Of a stretch of DNA of 33,430 nt, positions 25,480 through 33,430 are shown in pieces; positions within the stretch are counted from its first letter, which is position 1; the number at the start of each line of letters is the position of its first letter. Both the position numbers and the translations under genes were made by a program. This DNA comes from CAYRJA01 sp964424455 (GTDB lineage: Bacteria; Bacteroidota; Bacteroidia; Chitinophagales; UBA10324). The notes beneath the pieces were generated by a model. It searched no databases and was not told where the DNA came from. It saw only the letters and a program-made list of their open reading frames with translations. The DNA lies in NCBI GenBank assembly GCA_964424455.1, contig CAYRJA010000024.1:1-33430 (forward strand). The letters run 5' to 3'.

Positions 25480-25531
25480 CAGCACCTTTTAGCAATCATG
25501 CAGATATAATTTTTTGATTGCCGAATAATTT

Positions 25532-25539
25532 TAAATTTG
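25532..25539 (+). promoter_or_regulatory. -7 element of the sialidase-like gene promoter
   Basis: TAAATTTG followed by C, identical to the -7 element of exbB, lies 40 bp before the ATG at 25580. A TTTTTG at 25511-25516 could serve as -33, but its 15-nt spacing is short. Confidence 0.45.
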
Positions 25540-25579
25540 CCCACATAAATTCACATTTCCTTCATTAATTCAATCAGTT

Positions 25580-27463
25580 ATGAAACATTCCTTTCTTTTT
25601 TTTGTGGCAGTATGTATCTCTGTAAATGCGTTTTCACAGAGTGCAAAATCTACAGAGTTGTCGCTCACTAAATTTGACAAAAATCTTGTTAAGTCAGCAT
25701 CTAAATTTTTTGTCAGTAATCCTGATGCCATTGTTCCCTTTTCAAACGCTCCGTTAGTGGGTGTAGAAAATGAATCGAAATCTTTCCCACAGAATAAAAT
25801 GCGTGGCGAGGATTTCCGTTTAGGAGGTACCACTTTTGATTATGTTGTTTCAAACCAACAACTCAGCAATGGACCTAATGGTGCATTATCTGCTGTATGG
25901 ACTGGCTCGTCGTGGGTTGGAGATATGTCTGATACGGCTAATCTTTTTAATGACAGAGGAACCTATTATCGCTACTTCAATGGTACAAGTTGGGGACCTG
26001 AGCCAACTTCAAGGATAGAACCGATTTATGCGGGCTATCCGGCTTCTGTTTTTACCGGACATGGCGGTGAATTTATGGCTTCAAATAATTCAAAGCACTC
26101 AACTACAGGAGTAGCAAGCAGACCTACTGCAGGCACCGGCACATGGAGTTATAAAGACTCTACTGCTTCGAAAATGATAGGACCAAGATTAATTTCATGG
26201 GGCAACACAGTTCATTTATTAGGATCAAACACAGCGCCTGGAGGACGGAACTACCCTGTCTATTCACGATCAAGCGACGGTGGCGCTTCATGGGATATTG
26301 TAAATAAGCAGATGCCGTATATTGACACAGTCTGTACGCCTTTTATGTGGTCTTATGCTTATGCAATGGATGTAAGGGGTAATACGATTGCAATTGTAGG
26401 AGGTGGAACCACCAACAGTGTTTATCTCTGGAAGTCAACAGACGGAGGCAATACATTTGATACTACTCAAATCTGGAACTTTCCTGTTTGTCATTTCGAC
26501 GGAAAAACATTTTCAGATGCTGATAGTGATGGCATAGTAGATACCGTTTCAAGTTCGGATGGATACTATGCTATATTAATTGACAATAGTAATAATGCCC
26601 ATGTATTTATGGGATTTACAAATTTAACTGATGCAGATACTGCCGATGCATCATTCACTTATTTTTATGGACCGGGCACCAGCGGTATATTACATTGGGA
26701 GGAGACAGAAAAGGACTCACTCAATTTCATAGGGCGCCTTATTGATGTTGATGATGATGGAGTTTTGGGTATAGGAAGGGATTATCCTATCTATGACTTT
26801 GGCAGCCAGTGTTCAATGCCAACGGTTTCAATGGATACAACAACTAATATAATGTATTGCGTGTTTTCCATGGCAGTTGAAAATACGGATATATTTGGCG
26901 ATCCGACGGATCCTAATGCTCAGTCCTACAGAGACCTTTATGGGGTTTATTCAACCGATAATGGAAAAACATGGTCAGAGCAGGTGAATCTGACTAACAC
27001 CGCTGCATTTAGTAAAGAAAGTGTATATCCTAATGCCGCCCGCTATACCAATAATGGAGAAGTGGATGTAATGTGGATGCAGGATGGAGAACCGGGTAGT
27101 TCATTCGACAGTCATCAGAAAGTGCCGGATCCGATTCATTTTAACGACATCATGTATCGAAACTTTAAGTTCGATGATTTTACCGGAATTAAACTGGTTA
27201 AATCTCCTGTTACAGAAGAATTAACAGTGTATCCAAATCCTTCAAATGGGCTATTTAACTTGTCGGCGTCCGAATTGCAAAGCGGAAAAGCAACTGTTAC
27301 AGTTACCAATATACTCGGAGAAAAGGTAAAGTCCATAAGTAATGTTACAGTAAAGAAGAATATGTATATAAACCTGTCCGATGTCGCTTCAGGTGTTTAT
27401 TTTGTAAAAATAGAAACCGGTTATCAGGTGTTTACCGGCAAGCTAATCGTCAGTAAAAATTAA
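25580..27463 (+). CDS. T9SS type A secreted sialidase-fold (Asp-box propeller) protein
   Basis: The 627-residue protein has a signal peptide at about 1-20 (FFVAVCISVNAFSQ). A beta-propeller (about 80-530) is marked by three Asp-boxes: SSDGGASW (231-238), STDGGNTF (286-293) and STDNGKTW (458-465), as in sialidases and BNR proteins. Two acidic loops, DADSDGIVD (313-321) and DVDDDGVLGIGRD (389-401), look like calcium sites. A type A sorting domain (546-627, ELTVYPNPSNGLFNL to LIVSKN) directs T9SS export. The fold suggests glycan or polymer binding or hydrolysis. I cannot assign the catalytic Arg triad, Tyr and Asp of true sialidases, so enzyme activity is unproven. It has its own promoter and strong terminator, so it is a single-gene unit. 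Confidence 0.9.
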   Translation: MKHSFLFFVAVCISVNAFSQSAKSTELSLTKFDKNLVKSASKFFVSNPDAIVPFSNAPLVGVENESKSFPQNKMRGEDFRLGGTTFDYVVSNQQLSNGPNGALSAVWTGSSWVGDMSDTANLFNDRGTYYRYFNGTSWGPEPTSRIEPIYAGYPASVFTGHGGEFMASNNSKHSTTGVASRPTAGTGTWSYKDSTASKMIGPRLISWGNTVHLLGSNTAPGGRNYPVYSRSSDGGASWDIVNKQMPYIDTVCTPFMWSYAYAMDVRGNTIAIVGGGTTNSVYLWKSTDGGNTFDTTQIWNFPVCHFDGKTFSDADSDGIVDTVSSSDGYYAILIDNSNNAHVFMGFTNLTDADTADASFTYFYGPGTSGILHWEETEKDSLNFIGRLIDVDDDGVLGIGRDYPIYDFGSQCSMPTVSMDTTTNIMYCVFSMAVENTDIFGDPTDPNAQSYRDLYGVYSTDNGKTWSEQVNLTNTAAFSKESVYPNAARYTNNGEVDVMWMQDGEPGSSFDSHQKVPDPIHFNDIMYRNFKFDDFTGIKLVKSPVTEELTVYPNPSNGLFNLSASELQSGKATVTVTNILGEKVKSISNVTVKKNMYINLSDVASGVYFVKIETGYQVFTGKLIVSKN

Positions 27464-27490
27464 TTACAGAGAATTTTATAATGAATGTTA

Positions 27491-27525
27491 AGAAACTGCC
27501 CCAATGCGGGCAGTTTCTTTTTTTA
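27491..27525 (+). terminator. Strong Rho-independent terminator of the sialidase-like gene
   Basis: AGAAACTGCCC (27491-27501) pairs perfectly over 11 bp with GGGCAGTTTCT (27508-27518), with a 6-nt loop, and runs straight into eight T (27518-27525). It lies 28 bp past the stop codon at 27463. Confidence 0.9.
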
Positions 27526-27560
27526 TGGGAAAGCGGGTAAACAGAAATAATATATGCTAA

Positions 27561-27594
27561 TAAAAAAGCGTTCCGGTATTTTTTTGGAACGCTT
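27561..27594 (-). terminator. Rho-independent terminator of tRNA-Arg
   Basis: AAGCGTTCC / GGAACGCTT (9 perfect pairs, 11-nt loop). On the minus strand it is followed by a T-run (complement of TAAAAAA at 27561-27567). It starts right after the tRNA 3' end, which is the usual layout for a single-gene tRNA unit. Confidence 0.85.
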
Positions 27595-27597
27595 CCG

Positions 27598-27671
27598 TGA
27601 CCCCGACAGGAGTCAAACCTGTAACCTTCTGATCCGTAGTCAGATGCTCTATTCAGTTAAGCTACGGGGCC
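27598..27671 (-). tRNA. tRNA-Arg, anticodon ACG
   Basis: The 74-nt cloverleaf read on the minus strand has the acceptor GGCCCCG/CGGGGTC (one G-T pair), D-stem GCTT/GAGC, anticodon stem TCTGA/TCAGA with loop CTACGGA (anticodon ACG, presumably read as ICG after deamination by TadA), T-stem ACAGG/CCTGT, and discriminator A. The 3' CCA is not encoded. The T-loop is TTTGACT, so position 56 is U and not the near-universal C. The D-loop has GA and not GG, which gives A19. The G19-C56 tertiary pair is therefore replaced by A19-U56. Confidence 0.95.
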
Positions 27672-27687
27672 ATTTATTTAGGGAGGG

Positions 27688-27718
27688 CAAAGAAACAAAC
27701 TAATCTGCTTTCTTCAAA
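27688..27718 (-). promoter_or_regulatory. Promoter of tRNA-Arg
   Basis: On the minus strand TTTG (27715-27718) is followed after 19 nt by TTTCTTTG (27688-27695). This fits the Bacteroidota -33/-7 pattern with one mismatch in the -7 element. It lies 16 bp upstream of the tRNA 5' end. Confidence 0.45.
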
Positions 27719-27850
27719 GTTTCATTTCGGAAACAAGGCAACTAAATTTTTATCGGTGAATTACTTCTTCTTTACTTTAGAAAAGAAGATTTTAAAAGAA
27801 TATGGTAAATAAGCACTCCTGCTATTCACCAAAGCATGTAGATAAACGGA

Positions 27851-27883
27851 TTTGGAACTCAGCACGACTTTTTAATAAATTTA
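27851..27883 (+). promoter_or_regulatory. Candidate promoter of the MerR-family gene
   Basis: TTTG (27851-27854), 21 nt, then TAAATTTA (27876-27883), one mismatch from TAnnTTTG. Transcription would start about 10 nt before the ATG at 27899. Confidence 0.4.
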
Positions 27884-27898
27884 TCACAAATTTATTTT

Positions 27899-28549
27899 AT
27901 GCTACAGGAAGACAAATCCATTGAGAAAATTTATTACACCATAGGTGAAGTAGCAACTATGTTTAACCTTACGGTTTCCAATATCAGATTCTGGGAAGCA
28001 GAGTTTGATATTCTGATGCCTAAGAAGAATGCACGAGGCGATCGTTTTTTTACAAAAAAGGATATCGAAAACCTCCGGTTGATACATTACCTGCTTAAAG
28101 AACGCGGCTATACTATCAACGGGGCAAAAAAGAAACTGAAAGAAAGCAGGGATGATGTTCGGGACAGAATAGATATGGTAAAGAGTTTAGAAAAGATAAA
28201 ATCATTTCTGATTGAAATGAAAAGCGAACTCAATAAGCGAACTGTAACAGAAGACATAACTGACGATGCAACTGAAGAAGTTGCGATAATAGAATCGAGA
28301 GAGATAACAAGCGAGATAGTAGCTGAAATAGACGAGCCAATTGTAACAGATGATATAGAAACGGAAGTCATCACTGAAATACCTGATATTGTCAGTGAAA
28401 CAACCGAAGAAATAAATTCAGAGACGGAAGAAGAACAAGAACATAAAAAATCTCTTCCTCCCATTTCTCTTGATTTGTTTTCACCTCGACCTCAAAATGA
28501 AGAACAGACACATACCGGGCACATGCCGGGTGATGGGTGGGTGTATTGA
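27899..28549 (+). CDS. MerR-family transcriptional regulator with acidic tail
   Basis: The 216-residue protein has an N-terminal MerR winged HTH (about 11-80: YYTIGEVATMFNLTVSNIRF, FWEAEF, RGDRFFTKKDIENL, LKERGYTINGAKKKL) and a dimerisation coiled coil (about 85-113). The second half (about 114-195) is very rich in Glu, Asp, Thr and Ile with repeats of the E-I-x-x-E-I sort. It ends in a short segment, LPPISLDLFSPRPQ. There is no cysteine for metal binding and no known effector domain, so the signal is unknown. The DNA-binding half is the form common in Bacteroidota. The gene converges on the receptor gene with only 16 bp between stop codons and no visible terminator. Confidence 0.9.
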   Translation: MLQEDKSIEKIYYTIGEVATMFNLTVSNIRFWEAEFDILMPKKNARGDRFFTKKDIENLRLIHYLLKERGYTINGAKKKLKESRDDVRDRIDMVKSLEKIKSFLIEMKSELNKRTVTEDITDDATEEVAIIESREITSEIVAEIDEPIVTDDIETEVITEIPDIVSETTEEINSETEEEQEHKKSLPPISLDLFSPRPQNEEQTHTGHMPGDGWVY

Positions 28550-28565
28550 TTAACTCAGTTTTCCG

Positions 28566-31061
28566 TTAGAACTTAACAACGACTCGTGCATTAATCCTTC
28601 GTGAAGTAAGATAATTCGGAACGGCATATACAGTACCGTAATTATCTTTTACCCACAGATAAGAAATAGTATTAGGTATCTGTAACAGGTTGAATACTTC
28701 CAGTGATGCCCATATACTGGTGAAGTTTCCCCAGAACTTATTATGATTCTTCCCTTTTGCTCCATCCAGCAGCAGCGTGGAAAAACCAATATCCAGACGG
28801 CGGTAAGGAGGAAGGCGAAGCGTATCTCTGTAACGCTGATGGTCAGGAGGTCCGGTAGGGAAACCGGTTCCGAATAATAGATTCAGATAGACTTTAAAGT
28901 TTTCATGACCGGGAAGATAATCCTGAAAGAACATTCCCACATTCACACGTTGGTCAGTTGGGCGCGGAATATAGCCGGGAGAAAATTTTGTACTGTCAAT
29001 TTTGTGCGGAATTACTTGTCCGAAAAGAGTAGTATCGTATCGGTAAGTATAGTTGTATGCAACATCATCTGTAATATCTTCCATCGTTTTCAGAATGGAA
29101 AGTGAAATCCATGACTCTACATCTTTAGTAAACTCACCATGCAGCCGGAAATCAATTCCGGTAGCGTACCCTTTGCCATTGTTATTACCGAAGTAACGGA
29201 TTCGTACATTATCCAATTCATAAGTATTCAGGTCACGAAGTGTTTTATAGAATGCTTCAGTGATAAACTTGAACTGGCGATCCCACATCTGAAAATTGTA
29301 GTCAGCGCCCAATACAAAATGGATAGAACGCTGTGCTTTTACATCCGTATGAAGATTGCCCTGTAAATCTCTCATCTCGCGGTAAAAAGGCGGCTGGTCA
29401 TAGAAGCCTGCTGCTGCACGAAATACAATATCAGTGCTGTCCCATTGAGGAGTGTAAGAAAGCAGCGCGCGCGGACTTACTAAGAGTTGTTGATTTACAT
29501 CCCAGTAATTGAACCGTGTGCCGAGTGTAAGCGCAAATAATTTATCTTTTGTAAAACTCCATGTGTCCTGAATGAATCCGCTGTACCGGTTACTGTTCAG
29601 CAGAGTTTTACTTTTGTAAACATAATTTGACAACACTAAAGAATCGGAGTAAGGAATATTGTATCCTGCCGAATCAACAATGCCCCATTGATTCAGTTTG
29701 TCATTAATCATTTCATGTTGATATTGAATTCCCCATTGGAGAAATTGTTTTTTGCCGATATAGGATCCACGATGACTGGTGTTGGCAACAGTGGCATCAA
29801 GATAATTTCTTCCCCAATCCTGAATGGCTCCGACACCAATACCGTAAAGCACCTGACCGAAATTGGATTTGCCTAAATCAGTTTGCACTTCTCCAAGAAA
29901 ATATTCTCCGGTGATGTCATAAGTTTCATCTTCAAGAGTTCTGTAAGCAGATGAAAGAAATTTGAGTGTCAGTTTTTTGTTGGGACGATAAGTAGCGGAC
30001 ACTCCTCCCATTCCTGAAATAAATTTATCAATCTCTGCTCCGTTGAAATACATGTCAAGCTGAATGGCTCTGTTCACTAAGCCGAAAGTGGTAACACGGT
30101 CTTGAGGAATGAAAAGAAATTTATTACGGGAGAAATTTCCAATAGCTTCCAAGTGCCATTTTTCAGACAACTCATAAGTAATCAGACTTTGAATATCAGT
30201 AAATGAAGGGCGATAATCTCCTTTGGTTTCAAGCGAGCTTAGCAGATACTGATTCGATTTCTGACGAAAACCTATGAGATACCCCAAGCGATGATTTTTT
30301 GATTCACCCGACAGTGAAATATTACCGCCCAGCAAACTCATTCCCACTGTTCCTTCAAACTTTTTGGGTCTGCGATATTGCACATCAAGCACACTTGACA
30401 TTTTATCGCCGTACTTCGCCTGAAAACCACCTTGTGAAAAAAGAATAGAGCCAACCAAATCAGGATTTATAAAACTCAATCCTTCCTGCTGACCTGAACG
30501 AACCAGAAACGGACGATAAATTTCAAAATCGTTTACATAAACAAGATTCTCATCAAAGTTTCCACCACGTACTGAATACTGTGACGACAATTCATTGTTA
30601 GAACTTGCGCCTAATACTTTCAGAATAGCTTCTATCCCTCCGGTGGTTGAGGGCAGTCCCTCAAAATCTTTAGGATTAATTTTTATAATCGGCTGATCGC
30701 GTATTTCCTTATCCCGAATTACAGTTTCAGGAAGTGAATCATATTTCTGAATTAATGAAATATTCAACTCCCGTTTTTCTCCCTCATTCAGCAGAACCGT
30801 TTTTGTAACTGTAACATATCCGATAGAAGTGAAGTGAATAACCGCTTGCTTGCCCGCAGGAATACTGATGGAATATTTTCCTTTTGCATCTGTGAAAACA
30901 CCCTGATTAGTCAATGAGTTTGTTACAGTAACCAATTCAACAGGTGATTTTCTGTCATTCGTCACTTTCCCGAAAACAGTAGCAGTCTGAGCAAATGAGG
31001 ATATGGAAAACAGAAAACAAAAAACAAAAAACAGTAAAATGAACTTGCAAATGTTATACAT
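28566..31061 (-). CDS. TonB-dependent outer-membrane receptor with CarboxypepD_reg-like domain
   Basis: The frame is open to 31118. I chose the ATG at 31061 because a signal peptide starts there (MYNICKFILLFFVFCFLFSI, cut after SSFAQ). The product is 831 residues. The carboxypeptidase-regulatory-like Ig domain (about 26-105: ATVFGKVTNDRKSPVELV, GKYSISIPAGK, FTSIGYVTVTKTV) is followed by the plug domain (about 130-235, SSQYSVRGGNFDENLVYVND, GGFQAKYGDKMSSVLDV) and a 22-strand-type barrel that ends in Phe (ARVVVKF), the Omp85 signal. It has no SusD partner next to it, so it is probably not a SusC glycan importer. The substrate is unknown. It follows rpe in the same direction with a 75-bp gap. 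Confidence 0.93.
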   Translation of the reverse strand: MYNICKFILLFFVFCFLFSISSFAQTATVFGKVTNDRKSPVELVTVTNSLTNQGVFTDAKGKYSISIPAGKQAVIHFTSIGYVTVTKTVLLNEGEKRELNISLIQKYDSLPETVIRDKEIRDQPIIKINPKDFEGLPSTTGGIEAILKVLGASSNNELSSQYSVRGGNFDENLVYVNDFEIYRPFLVRSGQQEGLSFINPDLVGSILFSQGGFQAKYGDKMSSVLDVQYRRPKKFEGTVGMSLLGGNISLSGESKNHRLGYLIGFRQKSNQYLLSSLETKGDYRPSFTDIQSLITYELSEKWHLEAIGNFSRNKFLFIPQDRVTTFGLVNRAIQLDMYFNGAEIDKFISGMGGVSATYRPNKKLTLKFLSSAYRTLEDETYDITGEYFLGEVQTDLGKSNFGQVLYGIGVGAIQDWGRNYLDATVANTSHRGSYIGKKQFLQWGIQYQHEMINDKLNQWGIVDSAGYNIPYSDSLVLSNYVYKSKTLLNSNRYSGFIQDTWSFTKDKLFALTLGTRFNYWDVNQQLLVSPRALLSYTPQWDSTDIVFRAAAGFYDQPPFYREMRDLQGNLHTDVKAQRSIHFVLGADYNFQMWDRQFKFITEAFYKTLRDLNTYELDNVRIRYFGNNNGKGYATGIDFRLHGEFTKDVESWISLSILKTMEDITDDVAYNYTYRYDTTLFGQVIPHKIDSTKFSPGYIPRPTDQRVNVGMFFQDYLPGHENFKVYLNLLFGTGFPTGPPDHQRYRDTLRLPPYRRLDIGFSTLLLDGAKGKNHNKFWGNFTSIWASLEVFNLLQIPNTISYLWVKDNYGTVYAVPNYLTSRRINARVVVKF

Positions 31062-31135
31062 ACTTACTGCGCAAGGTAACGGACAGATGGCATAATACCA
31101 TTTCTTTTTTTGTAACATCAGCCCTCAAACGAAGT

Positions 31136-31810
31136 TTATACAGCAATAGTATTTGCGTAAGTATTTTTCAGAAGATGTATGGTATCCATCGGATTCTTAG
31201 AGGAGAATACTGTATTTCCTGCTACAAGAACATCTGCTCCGGCTTTCAGAAGTTTTCCCGCATTGTTCAAATCAACACCACCGTCAATTTCAATTTTTGC
31301 TTTTGAGTTTCTGCGGAGAATAATATTTTTAAGTTTTTCAATTTTACTGTAAGTATTTTCTATAAACTTCTGTCCACCAAATCCGGGATTAACACTCATC
31401 ATACACACCACATCAATGTCAGCAATAATATCTTCCAGCAAATCCACCGAAGTGTGCGGATTAATAGCTACTCCCGGCAGCATTTTCAAATCGCGGATGG
31501 CATGAACGGTGCGGTGCAGATGATTGCATACTTCAATATGAACCGACAAAATATCTGCTCCTGCTTTTTTAAATTCAGATAAATATTTATCCGGATCCAC
31601 TATCATCAGATGAACATCAAGGGGCTTTTGGGAATTCTTCTTAATCGCAGCTAATACAGGAAAACCAAAAGTGATATTAGGAACAAATCTTCCATCCATA
31701 ACATCGCAGTGAATCCAGTCTGCTTCACTTTGGTTCAACAGTTCAACCGTTTCATTAATTTTTCCAAAGTCAGAAGAAAGAACAGACGGTGATATAATCG
31801 GTTTCATCAT
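31136..31810 (-). CDS. rpe: Ribulose-phosphate 3-epimerase
   Basis: The 224-residue TIM-barrel enzyme interconverts D-ribulose 5-phosphate and D-xylulose 5-phosphate in the pentose phosphate pathway. All family motifs are seen: ISPSVLSSDF, HCDVMDGRFVPNITFG, LDVHLMI, MMSVNPGFGGQKFI, EIDGGV and GADVLVAGNTVF. The metal ligands H34, D36, H67 and D176 are present. D36 and D176 are the acid/base pair, so the enzyme should be active. Either of the two starting methionines could be used (31810 or 31807). It lies 43 bp after floA in the same direction. Confidence 0.97.
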   Translation of the reverse strand: MMKPIISPSVLSSDFGKINETVELLNQSEADWIHCDVMDGRFVPNITFGFPVLAAIKKNSQKPLDVHLMIVDPDKYLSEFKKAGADILSVHIEVCNHLHRTVHAIRDLKMLPGVAINPHTSVDLLEDIIADIDVVCMMSVNPGFGGQKFIENTYSKIEKLKNIILRRNSKAKIEIDGGVDLNNAGKLLKAGADVLVAGNTVFSSKNPMDTIHLLKNTYANTIAV

Positions 31811-31853
31811 GCAAAAATATCTTAGTTAAAATTTCAAAGAGAGAACTCAGTTA

Positions 31854-32828
31854 TTAAGCTGTTGGTTTTCCTCCGGGCTTAGCTATTGAATCGCGCATCT
31901 CTGTGTCTGCCTGAATGTTTTTCATTCTGTAATAATCCATAATACCCATGTTGCCGCTGCGAAATGCGTCAGCCATCGCCTGAGGAACCTGTGCTTCAGC
32001 TTCAATTACTTTGGCTTTGGCTTCCTGTGCTTTGGCTCTCATTTCCTGTTCCAACGCTACTGCCATGGCACGCCGTTCTTCTGCTTTTGCCTGTGCTATA
32101 TTTTTGTCGGCATTCGCCTGATCCATTTGCAACTGTGCGCCAATATTTTTTCCTATGTCAATATCTGCAATATCAATAGAAAGAATTTCATAAGCTGTTC
32201 CTGCATCCAATCCTTTGGCGAGTACAACTTTTGAAATAGAATCAGGATGTTCCAATACTAATTTGTGTGTATCAGCAGAGCCAATAGAGCTTACCACACC
32301 TTCGCCCACTCTTGCCAGCACGGTTTCTTCACCGGCGCCGCCAACTAATTTGTTAATGTTTGTACGAACTGTAACACGCGCACGGCAGATTAACTGTATG
32401 CCGTCTTTTGCAACGGCTGTTATAGGAGGAGTGTCAATCACTTTCGGATTTACAGACATCTGTACGGCTTCCAGCACATCTCTTCCAGCCAGATTAATAG
32501 CGGTTGCTGCTTTCCAGTCGAGTGGAATGTTGGCTTTGTCCGCCGAAATCATCGCACGAATGACTGAGTTGACATTTCCGCCTGCGAGATAATGTGTTTC
32601 CACTTCATTGGAAGAAACTTTCAGTCCTGCTTTAGTGGCATTAATCAGCGCATTGACCACTAAAGTGGGAGGCACTTTTCGTATTCTCATAAAGATGAGA
32701 TTAGTGATGCTGATGCGTACGCCGCTGAATACTGCTGTAATCCAGAGATTGAGTGGAATAAAGTAAAAGAAAATAATGATGGCGATGAGAATGCCAATGG
32801 CAAGCAATGCAACAAAGACCGGATCCAT
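31854..32828 (-). CDS. floA: Flotillin-like membrane protein FloA (YqfA/UPF0365)
   Basis: The 324-residue protein has an N-terminal membrane anchor (about 5-30, hydrophobic hairpin) and an SPFH/flotillin-like domain (about 40-220: RIRKVPPTLVVNALINATKA, EVETHYLAGGNVNSVIRAMI, VRTNINKLVGGAGEETV, ARVGEG). An Ala/Glu-rich coiled coil (about 228-290) and a short C-terminal part (NMGIMDYYRMKN) follow. Length and sequence match the FloA family, which forms flotillin-type membrane microdomains that scaffold signalling and secretion proteins. It starts 6 bp after nfeD, the classical partner gene. Confidence 0.95.
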   Translation of the reverse strand: MDPVFVALLAIGILIAIIIFFYFIPLNLWITAVFSGVRISITNLIFMRIRKVPPTLVVNALINATKAGLKVSSNEVETHYLAGGNVNSVIRAMISADKANIPLDWKAATAINLAGRDVLEAVQMSVNPKVIDTPPITAVAKDGIQLICRARVTVRTNINKLVGGAGEETVLARVGEGVVSSIGSADTHKLVLEHPDSISKVVLAKGLDAGTAYEILSIDIADIDIGKNIGAQLQMDQANADKNIAQAKAEERRAMAVALEQEMRAKAQEAKAKVIEAEAQVPQAMADAFRSGNMGIMDYYRMKNIQADTEMRDSIAKPGGKPTA

Positions 32829-32834
32829 AGTTAG

Positions 32835-33305
32835 TTAGGTTTTAGGTTTAATGAAAATTTTATTGTTTGTAATTTTTATTACTTCGATTATTGTGTTGGG
32901 TTCGATGTACTCACCCATTGAGTTTACTTCAAATTCGTTATCGTTGAAATAGCCGGTACCTATTGGTGCAATTTTGCTTTGTGCTTTTCCTGTATCACCC
33001 ACTTTAATTTTTGTTTCGTCTATCACATTCATTTTTCCTTCGGCTAAGGTATCTTTTAATCCCATCCTGTTCCAGAAACCTGATTTGAAACCATACCAAA
33101 AGGAAATCAGGACAGATGCTAATGTTCCTGTAAGCGTAATCCATCCGATAGCGCTTCCATAATGTGAAAATGAAAAATAAACTCCTGCCACCATCAGTCC
33201 TGAGCCGAGAAGCGCCACTACTGTAACACCCGGAATAAAAAATATTTCTACAAACAGCAGTATCCAGCCAATCAGCAGCAATGCAAGAATGATAAACCAA
33301 CTCAT
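32835..33305 (-). CDS. NfeD-family membrane protein
   Basis: The 156-residue protein is the short NfeD form without the ClpP-like protease domain. It has three N-terminal TM helices (about 1-23, 28-48, 55-76) and a C-terminal OB-fold NfeD domain (about 85-156: GDTGKAQSKIAPIGTGYFND, EYIEPNTIIEVIKITNNKIF). NfeD proteins pair with flotillin/stomatin proteins, and here floA follows 6 bp downstream, so the two are surely co-transcribed. Confidence 0.92.
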   Translation of the reverse strand: MSWFIILALLLIGWILLFVEIFFIPGVTVVALLGSGLMVAGVYFSFSHYGSAIGWITLTGTLASVLISFWYGFKSGFWNRMGLKDTLAEGKMNVIDETKIKVGDTGKAQSKIAPIGTGYFNDNEFEVNSMGEYIEPNTIIEVIKITNNKIFIKPKT

Positions 33306-33328
33306 TGATTCTTCAGGAATGATTTCGC

Positions 33329-33336
33329 CAAAGATA
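33329..33336 (-). promoter_or_regulatory. -7 promoter element of nfeD-floA
   Basis: The minus strand reads TATCTTTG, a perfect match to TAnnTTTG, 23 bp before the nfeD ATG. No clear TTTG is found at the expected -33 place. The rest of 33337-33430 shows no gene. Confidence 0.5.
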
Positions 33337-33430
33337 GCAGAAAATTAAAAGTTATGTTTCTTTGTTCATTCTGTCATCAGGGCTTTCGGGTCTAAAATAA
33401 TTGATAGTCAAACTTTAAGTGGGTATAAAA

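Noticed and set aside
28566..31061. SusC-type glycan importer
   Set aside because: No SusD gene lies adjacent, and the receptor is shorter than typical SusC proteins (about 1000 residues).
33401..33411. TTGATAGTCAA near the right edge as a fourth FNR-type box
   Set aside because: The half-sites are only 1 bp apart and not 4, so a Crp/Fnr dimer would not fit.
1..33430. Strong excess of TGTAACA/TGTTACA words on both strands, at first sight like an uptake or orientation signal
   Set aside because: Most copies lie in secreted Ig-like proteins and encode Thr-Val-Thr or Val-Thr in beta strands. A few occur elsewhere at a level that AT-rich codon use can explain. A k-mer test against codon-shuffled genes would be needed to revive it.

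Overview
The window comes from a member of the phylum Bacteroidota, probably an environmental, Chitinophagales- or Sphingobacteriales-like lineage, although rank below phylum is inference. Support is as follows. Six large exported proteins end in type IX secretion (T9SS) sorting domains, four of type A and two of type B. There is an ExbB-ExbD-ExbD-TonB operon and a CarboxypepD_reg-type TonB-dependent receptor. Several starts are preceded by Bacteroidota-type promoters (-7 TAnnTTTG, -33 TTTG), and Shine-Dalgarno sequences are largely missing. Base composition is moderately AT-rich.

Region 1 (about 1-14280) is a surface-protein island. Three giant genes point left (1797, 546 and about 1121 residues) and one points right (858 residues). 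All carry signal peptides, Ig/PKD/FN3-like modules and T9SS C-terminal domains. A small Crp/Fnr-family regulator gene lies in their midst. A 14-bp palindrome of the FNR type (consensus TTGAYTTAWRTCAA on the minus strand) occurs 48-67 bp upstream of each of the three leftward secreted genes. The third copy lies midway between the two divergent genes. The recognition helix of the regulator carries the E-x-x-S-R pattern of FNR, the protein that reads TTGAT half-sites. Together these suggest a self-contained, previously undescribed adhesin regulon, and this is the main finding.

Region 2 (about 14280-15335) holds one leftward gene for an exported 199-residue protein of unknown function. It is followed directly by a nested inverted repeat that resembles an integron attC site, so the gene may have arrived as a mobile cassette.

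Region 3 (15282-21081) is a rightward operon: exbB, exbD, exbD, tonB, a 63-residue membrane protein, a PstS-like phosphate-binding lipoprotein and a TPR protein. It encodes the motor that energises TonB-dependent outer-membrane receptors plus co-transcribed accessory proteins.

Region 4 (21143-27525) contains a GEVED/PKD type-A T9SS protein, the membrane insertase YidC, and a sialidase-fold (Asp-box) type-A T9SS protein with a strong terminator.

Region 5 (27561-33430) holds tRNA-Arg(ACG) with its own promoter and terminator, and a MerR-family regulator with a long acidic tail. Convergent to these is a leftward group nfeD-floA-rpe-TonB-dependent receptor. I saw no insertion sequence, CRISPR array, rRNA or phage gene.
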